Shown here in pieces: positions 34,411 to 38,629 of a stretch of DNA of 38,629 nt (position 1 is the stretch's first letter; each line of letters starts with the position of its first letter). The DNA comes from an uncultured beta proteobacterium (GTDB taxonomy: Bacteria; Pseudomonadota; Gammaproteobacteria; Burkholderiales; SG8-41), in NCBI GenBank assembly GCA_903933915.1, contig CAIZLW010000141.1, positions 1-38,629 of the forward strand, written 5' to 3'. The position numbers were made by a program, and so were the translations under genes. The notes beneath the pieces are model-generated. The model was not told the DNA's origin. It worked only from the letters and a program-made list of their open reading frames with translations, and did no database searches.

Positions 34411-34418
34411 CCCCCCCC
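34411..34418 (-). promoter_or_regulatory. G8 tract at the ribosome-binding position of a Bug gene
   Basis: Eight consecutive G residues (C on the plus strand) lie 6 bases before the ATG at 34404, in the place of the Shine-Dalgarno sequence. A homopolymer this long is prone to slipped-strand length change, which here would alter ribosome spacing rather than reading frame. Confidence 0.4.
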
Positions 34419-34456
34419 GTTGTGATGTGCGGCATCTTACACCGCTGCAACAGCCG

Positions 34457-35122
34457 CTATGGCAGGGCGACCGGCGTGTCGATGAACACCTGGTATTTCT
34501 GGTTTTTGGGTTTGTCCCGGTCTTCGGCGTTTACGTAGCTGATGGATGACTTGCCGAGCAACTCGCGCGGCAGGATCATCACGCGGGCGAATGCCGAGGC
34601 TTCGCTTTTTGCGGCAGCGGCATACACCGGATCGGGGCCGGCTTCGAACCACGGCGCCAGCGGCGCGTAATGATGTACCGTGCCCTGGGTGTGGATGTCG
34701 ATGCCGCCAAACAGCAGGCAGCGAATGCCGCCGCCTTGATGGGTGTGCGTCAGCGCTTCGCCGCCGGGCGGAAAATCGACGCGGTCACCGCGCAGCAGGT
34801 ATTGGCGCAAAGGGTCCAGCGTCATCGCCGCCTCCAGCAGCAGCGTGCTGCCGACACCAGCACCGTTGGCCAAGGCAACTGCGGTTGCGGCAGCGGTCAA
34901 TTCCCAGCGCAGCACCAGGGTTGCGAGGTGGCCGCTGTTGAGTTGCAGCGCGGCACGACTGGTGTATGCGCTGTTGGCGCCCAGCGTGGCCTGCAGGGTG
35001 TCGCCGGCGACACGCAATCCGCCCGACACCACATACACCAGACGCACCGCGTTGCCTGCAGACAACGTGTACGCCGTCTGCGGCGCGAGTTCGTCCCGAT
35101 ACAGCCGGAGTTTGTGGCTCAT
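34457..35122 (-). CDS. Cupin-like protein of unknown function
   Basis: A 221-residue soluble protein that looks like a double-cupin. The first half (VRLVYVVSGGLRV, ATLGANSAY) resembles a barrel without metal ligands. The second half has GEALTHTHQGGGIRCLLFGGIDI with a His-x-His pair, then VHHYAPLAPWFEAGPDPVYAAA. The family is not recognised further. Its ATG overlaps the lyase stop as ATGA, so the two are translationally coupled and likely serve one pathway. It could be an isomerase or decarboxylase, or a regulator that binds the substrate. Confidence 0.65.
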   Translation of the reverse strand: MSHKLRLYRDELAPQTAYTLSAGNAVRLVYVVSGGLRVAGDTLQATLGANSAYTSRAALQLNSGHLATLVLRWELTAAATAVALANGAGVGSTLLLEAAMTLDPLRQYLLRGDRVDFPPGGEALTHTHQGGGIRCLLFGGIDIHTQGTVHHYAPLAPWFEAGPDPVYAAAAKSEASAFARVMILPRELLGKSSISYVNAEDRDKPKNQKYQVFIDTPVALP

Positions 35123-36024
35123 AAAGCGGTGCGCTGGTCTTCAGGCAGGCCGTAGCGGTTCTCGAGTTCCTGGATTTCCGGCAGGCCCGCGATATCCGTG
35201 AACTGCTTGAAATTGGCAACCTTGTCGCGCATGTGCGCAATCGAACCGGTTTTTTTCAGTTCGCGCAGCAGGTTCTGCATTGCGGGTATTGCCGCGAGCA
35301 GCAGCCAGTTCGGATAAATCGCCAGCTTGAAACCGAGCTTGCCGAGTTCATCGGCGGGCAGGTCCGGCGTCTTGCCGCTGGCCGCCATGTTGTAGAGCAG
35401 CGGCACACCTTTAAAACGCTTCGACACGATTTCCACCTGCTCGCGACCCACCGGCGCTTCGATAAACAAAATATCGGCTCCGGCTTCACGGTAACGCTCA
35501 CCGCGTTCCAGCGCGGCATCGAGGCCTTCGATGGCGATGGCGTCAGTGCGGGTGATAATGACGAAATCATCATCACGCCGCGCATCGCAGGCGGCCTTGA
35601 TCTTGGCGACCATTTCCGCGGTCGGGATCACGCGTTTGCCGGCGAGATGACCGCAGCGCTTGGGCCAGGCCTGATCTTCGAGATGCACGCCGGCGACACC
35701 GGCCTTTTCGTAATCGCGGATGGTGCGTCGTGTGTTGATCGGGTTGCCGTAACCGGTATCGGCGTCAGCGACGACCGGCAACTCGGAGGCATCAACGATG
35801 CGACTGGCGTTGTCGATCATTTCGGTTGCGGTGAGCAGACCGACATCAGGCATGCCCAGCCGTGTCAGGCTGGTGCCGAAACCGGTCATGTACACCGCTT
35901 CAAAACCTTCCATTTTCACCAGCCGCGCGGCAAAGGCGTCGGCGACCCCGGGGGCGACGATGCAGCCGGGGCGTGCTAGCAGTTCGCGCAGGCGGGCGGT
36001 GGGGCGTTGGATGTTCTTGCTCAT
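35119..36024 (-). CDS. Isocitrate lyase/PEP mutase superfamily C-C lyase (2-methylisocitrate or dimethylmalate lyase type)
   Basis: A 301-residue TIM-barrel enzyme of the ICL/PEPM superfamily. Metal-binding DADTGYGN and HLEDQAWPKRCGHLAGKRV are present. The KRCGH loop carries the cysteine typical of carbon-carbon lyases rather than phosphonate mutases. VIITRTDAIAIEGLDAA, FIEAPVG and LLYNMAASGKTPDLP complete the pattern. Substrates of such lyases include 2-methylisocitrate, 2,3-dimethylmalate and oxaloacetate-type acids. The ATG at 36024, with GAGGAATCACTG before it, is preferred to the one at 36057. It is coupled to the cupin-like gene, with Bug and PrpD genes upstream, so it probably splits a branched C5-C7 di- or tricarboxylate. 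Confidence 0.85.
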   Translation of the reverse strand: MSKNIQRPTARLRELLARPGCIVAPGVADAFAARLVKMEGFEAVYMTGFGTSLTRLGMPDVGLLTATEMIDNASRIVDASELPVVADADTGYGNPINTRRTIRDYEKAGVAGVHLEDQAWPKRCGHLAGKRVIPTAEMVAKIKAACDARRDDDFVIITRTDAIAIEGLDAALERGERYREAGADILFIEAPVGREQVEIVSKRFKGVPLLYNMAASGKTPDLPADELGKLGFKLAIYPNWLLLAAIPAMQNLLRELKKTGSIAHMRDKVANFKQFTDIAGLPEIQELENRYGLPEDQRTAL

Positions 36025-36049
36025 CAGTGATTCCTCGTCGAGATGACAG

Positions 36050-37012
36050 TTATTCAAATTTCAGATTGAGTTGTTTGACCAGCGACCGCCACTGTTGCAG
36101 TTCATCGCGGATGCGCGCGGTGAATTCCTCGGGCGAGCTCGCGCCGGGGTTGGCACCAAGGCCGCGGAAGCGCTCGGCCACAGCAGGGCTGTCCATGATT
36201 TTGCGCACGCTGGCATTGAGTTTCGCAATTACCGGTTTTGGCGTGCCTGCGGGCGCCAGCAGGCCGAGCAGTGTGGATGCCTGGTAACCCTTGTAGCCCA
36301 ACTCTTCCAGCGTCGGCACATTGGGCAGCGCAGCTGCGCGCTGCTGCGTGGTCACCGCCAGCACTTTCAGCCGGCCGTCGCGCACATAACCGATTGACGC
36401 CGCCAGCTGGTCGATCATGGTTTCGACCTGGCCGCCGAGCAGTTCGGACAAGGCCGGGCCGCTGCCTTTGTACGGCACATGTAGTAATTTCACATTGGCC
36501 ATATGCGCGAACAGCTCGATTGCAAAATGATTGGTGGTGCCGGCGCCGGCCGAAGCCATCGTCAGCTTGCCCGGCCGCGCTTTCGCTGCAGTGATGACGT
36601 CGGCAATGGAATTGAAGTTCGATTTCGGGCCGGCGAGCACCACCAGCGACACCGCCTGCACCGTCGAGATCGGCGCGAAGTCCTTCAGCGTGTCGTAGGG
36701 CAGGTTTTTGAAAATCACCGGATTCACCGACAGCGGTCCGCTGGAACCGACCAGCAGCGTATAGCCGTCGGGCGTGGCCTTGGCGACCAGCGAGGCGCCG
36801 AGATTGCCGCCGGCGCCAGGCCGGTTATCGACGACGATGGTCTGACCCAGCGCTTCGCCCAGTGGCGGGGCGATGATGCGGGCGGAGATGTCGACGTTGC
36901 CGCCAGGCGCGTAAGGCACGATCACCCGGATCGGTCGCGTCGGGAACTGTTCAGCGGCACTCACCGGAATGACGATCGTGGCAAGCGCCAACAGCATCAG
37001 GTTTTTTTTCAT
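36050..37012 (-). CDS. Bug/TctC-type periplasmic solute-binding protein
   Basis: A 320-residue Bug receptor. The signal peptide MKKNLMLLALATIVIPVSAA is followed by EQFPTRPIRVIVPYAPGGNVDISAR, LGQTIVVDNRPGAGGNLG, MASAGAGTTNHFAIELF and VPYKGSGPALSELLGGQVE. The start has a strong ribosome site (GAGGAGGGTGCG). It lies between the PrpD-like gene (27 bases) and the lyase (25 bases), so it most likely captures their substrate. It is closely similar to the Bug at 33436 in the same operon. No membrane components are in the window. Confidence 0.92.
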   Translation of the reverse strand: MKKNLMLLALATIVIPVSAAEQFPTRPIRVIVPYAPGGNVDISARIIAPPLGEALGQTIVVDNRPGAGGNLGASLVAKATPDGYTLLVGSSGPLSVNPVIFKNLPYDTLKDFAPISTVQAVSLVVLAGPKSNFNSIADVITAAKARPGKLTMASAGAGTTNHFAIELFAHMANVKLLHVPYKGSGPALSELLGGQVETMIDQLAASIGYVRDGRLKVLAVTTQQRAAALPNVPTLEELGYKGYQASTLLGLLAPAGTPKPVIAKLNASVRKIMDSPAVAERFRGLGANPGASSPEEFTARIRDELQQWRSLVKQLNLKFE

Positions 37013-37039
37013 CGCACCCTCCTCAGGTGGTGTTTTGGT

Positions 37040-38425
37040 TCAGCCCGCGGTGCCCCCCAAGAGGACTTCCTTCAGGGCGCGTTTGGCGCCGGCGCCGGTG
37101 TCGTAATCGACACTGGCCAGCTTCTCGGTATCCCACAACTGCTTCAGCAGCGAAGCTGCGGCAGTCTTGCCGATCACCGGTTCGGCAAGTTCGATGAACT
37201 TGTCGTTGAGTTCTTCGTCGGTCAGCGGCAGTTCCGGATCGCCTTTGCGGTACGGCTGGAAGTGCTCGAACTTGCGGCCGTCGTTGAGTTCGATTTCCAC
37301 GCGTGATTCGCGGCGGCCGGGATAACCTTTGGAGATTTCGGGGTCGGCAATCGGCTCAATTTTTTTCAGCAGCGCCCGCACGTCGGGATCGCTCAGGTGA
37401 TCGGGGTCGAAGGCGTTGAGGCGCACGCTGCCGCGCACCAGCGCGTGTGCGACGGTGTACTGGATGCTGAACTTGGCCTGATACTCGCCTTCGGGATTGT
37501 TGTTGTCGATGATGTTGAGGCCGGCCTTATAGGTATGCAGCCGGATGTGCTTCACGTCCTTGTGGTTGAAGCCCTGTTCTTTCTGCAGGTGCAGCGCGCC
37601 GTCAATCGACGGGAAAGTATGGCCGCAGCAGCCGTGGTTTTTGAAGGTCATGTGGTTGATGTGGTAATCAACGCCCAAGCCTTTGGTCGCCTTGCTCCAG
37701 TCGGGATTGACGCTCATCGCGTTGCCGAAGCCGACTTCGCCTTCGAGCATGTCGAGCGCGCCGGTGAGGCCCTTCATCGCCGCCATCGCCGCCAAGCAGC
37801 CGGCATCCGCGGCGTGGCCGCCGTGCAGCGGCTTGGTCATCGCCTGCGAACGGAAGGCCTGCTGCAGGCCGGAGGCAAAGCTGCCGACGGTTGCCATCGC
37901 GTGCATGAACTGCTCTTTGTTGGCGCCTAAGATGGTAGCGGCCGCGGCAGCCGCGCCGAAAGCGCCGACGGTGCCGGTGGTGTGCCAGTACTTGTAATGC
38001 GACGGCATCACCGCTTCACCGATGCGCGTGGAGATTTCGTAGCCGACAATGACGCCGCGCAGGAAACGCTCGCCGGATGCGCCGGAAGCCTGTGCCGCGG
38101 CCAGCGCAGCCGAAATGGTCGGGCTGCCCGGGTGGTAGCCGGCGTCGCGGTAGATATCGTCAAATTCGACAGAATGCGATGCCGCGCCGTTAATCATTGC
38201 CGCGGCGCGCAGCGTGGCGAGACGGCCGGTGGCGAGCCGTGCGCGGCCGCGATCCAGATCTTCGGCAAACGCTTCTTCCATCAGCACCGCCGGATTGACG
38301 ACGCTGCCCGGCAGCAGCGCCGCATACCAGTCGATCACCGCGCGTTTGGCGTGGTGGATCACCTGCGGCGGCAATTTAGAGGCCTGTTCGCGGATTGCGT
38401 AGTCGGCGAGTTGTTCCATCAGCAT
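37040..38425 (-). CDS. MmgE/PrpD family protein (2-methylcitrate dehydratase-like)
   Basis: A 461-residue MmgE/PrpD-family protein; characterised members dehydrate 2-methylcitrate or act on related acids. The N-terminal helical domain has VIDWYAALLPGS and NGAASHSVEFDDIYRDAGYHPGSPTISAALA, with the family histidine/aspartate cluster. The middle has HTTGTVGAFGAAAAAATILG, TKPLHGGHAADAG, and NHGCCGHTFPSIDGAL; the C-terminal domain begins near KHIRLHTYKAG. The start follows AAGGAGATCGATC. It overlaps the end of the preceding partial gene by 7 bases. With the ICL-type lyase it forms two of the steps seen in methylcitrate-like routes, but no methylcitrate synthase is present here. Confidence 0.9.
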   Translation of the reverse strand: MLMEQLADYAIREQASKLPPQVIHHAKRAVIDWYAALLPGSVVNPAVLMEEAFAEDLDRGRARLATGRLATLRAAAMINGAASHSVEFDDIYRDAGYHPGSPTISAALAAAQASGASGERFLRGVIVGYEISTRIGEAVMPSHYKYWHTTGTVGAFGAAAAAATILGANKEQFMHAMATVGSFASGLQQAFRSQAMTKPLHGGHAADAGCLAAMAAMKGLTGALDMLEGEVGFGNAMSVNPDWSKATKGLGVDYHINHMTFKNHGCCGHTFPSIDGALHLQKEQGFNHKDVKHIRLHTYKAGLNIIDNNNPEGEYQAKFSIQYTVAHALVRGSVRLNAFDPDHLSDPDVRALLKKIEPIADPEISKGYPGRRESRVEIELNDGRKFEHFQPYRKGDPELPLTDEELNDKFIELAEPVIGKTAAASLLKQLWDTEKLASVDYDTGAGAKRALKEVLLGGTAG

Positions 38426-38629
38426 GATCGATCTCCTTGTGGCGCTGTAGTTTTGGCGAGAGCCAGGCGCACGACCGAACCTACGTCATTGGGTGTGAGC
38501 CGGCCGATCGGTCCGGTCGAATAAGCGGCTACTTGTATGGTCAGGTCGGGTTTGAGCAGGAATCCCGTGGCTTGCAGGATTTTGCGCTCATGCTCGATGA
38601 AAGCGCCAGTGCGGCGGCTGATGTCCTGA
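38419..38629 (-). CDS. Unidentified protein, C-terminal 69 residues (5' part outside window)
   Basis: An open minus-strand frame runs from the window edge to a TGA at 38421-38419, ending ...TTAPQGDRSC and overlapping the PrpD start by 7 bases. Visible residues include DISRRTGAFIEHERKIL, FLLKPDLTIQVAAYSTG and GRLTPNDVGSVVRLALAK. The overlap, the shared ribosome site and the protein-like composition argue it is real and cotranscribed with PrpD. I do not recognise the family. Confidence 0.6.
   Translation of the reverse strand, partial: QDISRRTGAFIEHERKILQATGFLLKPDLTIQVAAYSTGPIGRLTPNDVGSVVRLALAKTTAPQGDRSC

Noticed and set aside
37040-38425. Classical prp (methylcitrate cycle) operon
   Set aside because: PrpD-like and lyase genes are present, but prpC, prpR and acnD/prpF are absent from the visible part, so the label would overstate the evidence.

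Overview
The window reads as a chromosomal segment of a high-GC (roughly 60% by eye) betaproteobacterium, most likely of the order Burkholderiales. The grounds are the gap-pgk-pyk-fba order at the left end and six Bug/TctC-type periplasmic solute-binding proteins with no tctA/tctB membrane genes beside them. Such a large stand-alone Bug repertoire is typical of Bordetella, Cupriavidus and related genera. I saw no rRNA, tRNA, CRISPR array, prophage or classical transposase.

Layout. (1) 1-7632, plus strand: lower glycolysis (gap partial, pgk, pyk and a class I rather than class II fructose-bisphosphate aldolase), then a CobW/P47K metal-chaperone GTPase and a YddA/BacA-like ABC exporter. (2) 7827-19539, plus strand: a catabolic-looking run of amidohydrolase, cupin with histone-H1-like tails, aconitase X large and small subunits, Bug, an inverted-repeat-bounded GxxExxY nuclease-like cassette, acyl-CoA dehydrogenase, carboxyltransferase, Bug, second carboxyltransferase and a muconate-cycloisomerase-like enolase-superfamily enzyme. 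(3) 19640-21161, plus strand: a MliC-like lipoprotein and an LpxR-like outer-membrane lipid A deacylase. (4) 26060-21352, minus strand: D-2-hydroxyacid dehydrogenase, two Bug proteins, enoyl-CoA hydratase and a DMT/EamA exporter. (5) dapE on the plus strand, its 3' end overlapping a convergent flavoprotein gene. (6) 38629-27303, minus strand: an unidentified partial gene, MmgE/PrpD-type dehydratase, Bug, isocitrate-lyase/PEP-mutase-type lyase, cupin-like protein, Bug, terminator, gamma-glutamyltransferase, leuC-like, leuD-like, corA and the flavoprotein.

How the genes may work together (inference): the accessory blocks pair Bug binding proteins with dehydratases (aconitase X, LeuCD, PrpD), a C-C lyase, CoA-thioester enzymes and biotin-dependent carboxyltransferase subunits. 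This suggests uptake and breakdown of small, possibly branched or hydroxylated carboxylic acids, but no substrate can be read from sequence alone.

The least explained structures are: (a) a 17-base AT-rich element present three times, each starting 9-11 bases after the first base of a TAA; (b) a GxxExxY gene bounded by 34-base inverted repeats built from CAGGAT at exact 9-base spacing, which ends 5 bases before the next start codon; (c) the aconitase X gene set; and (d) the lyase/PrpD/LeuCD block.
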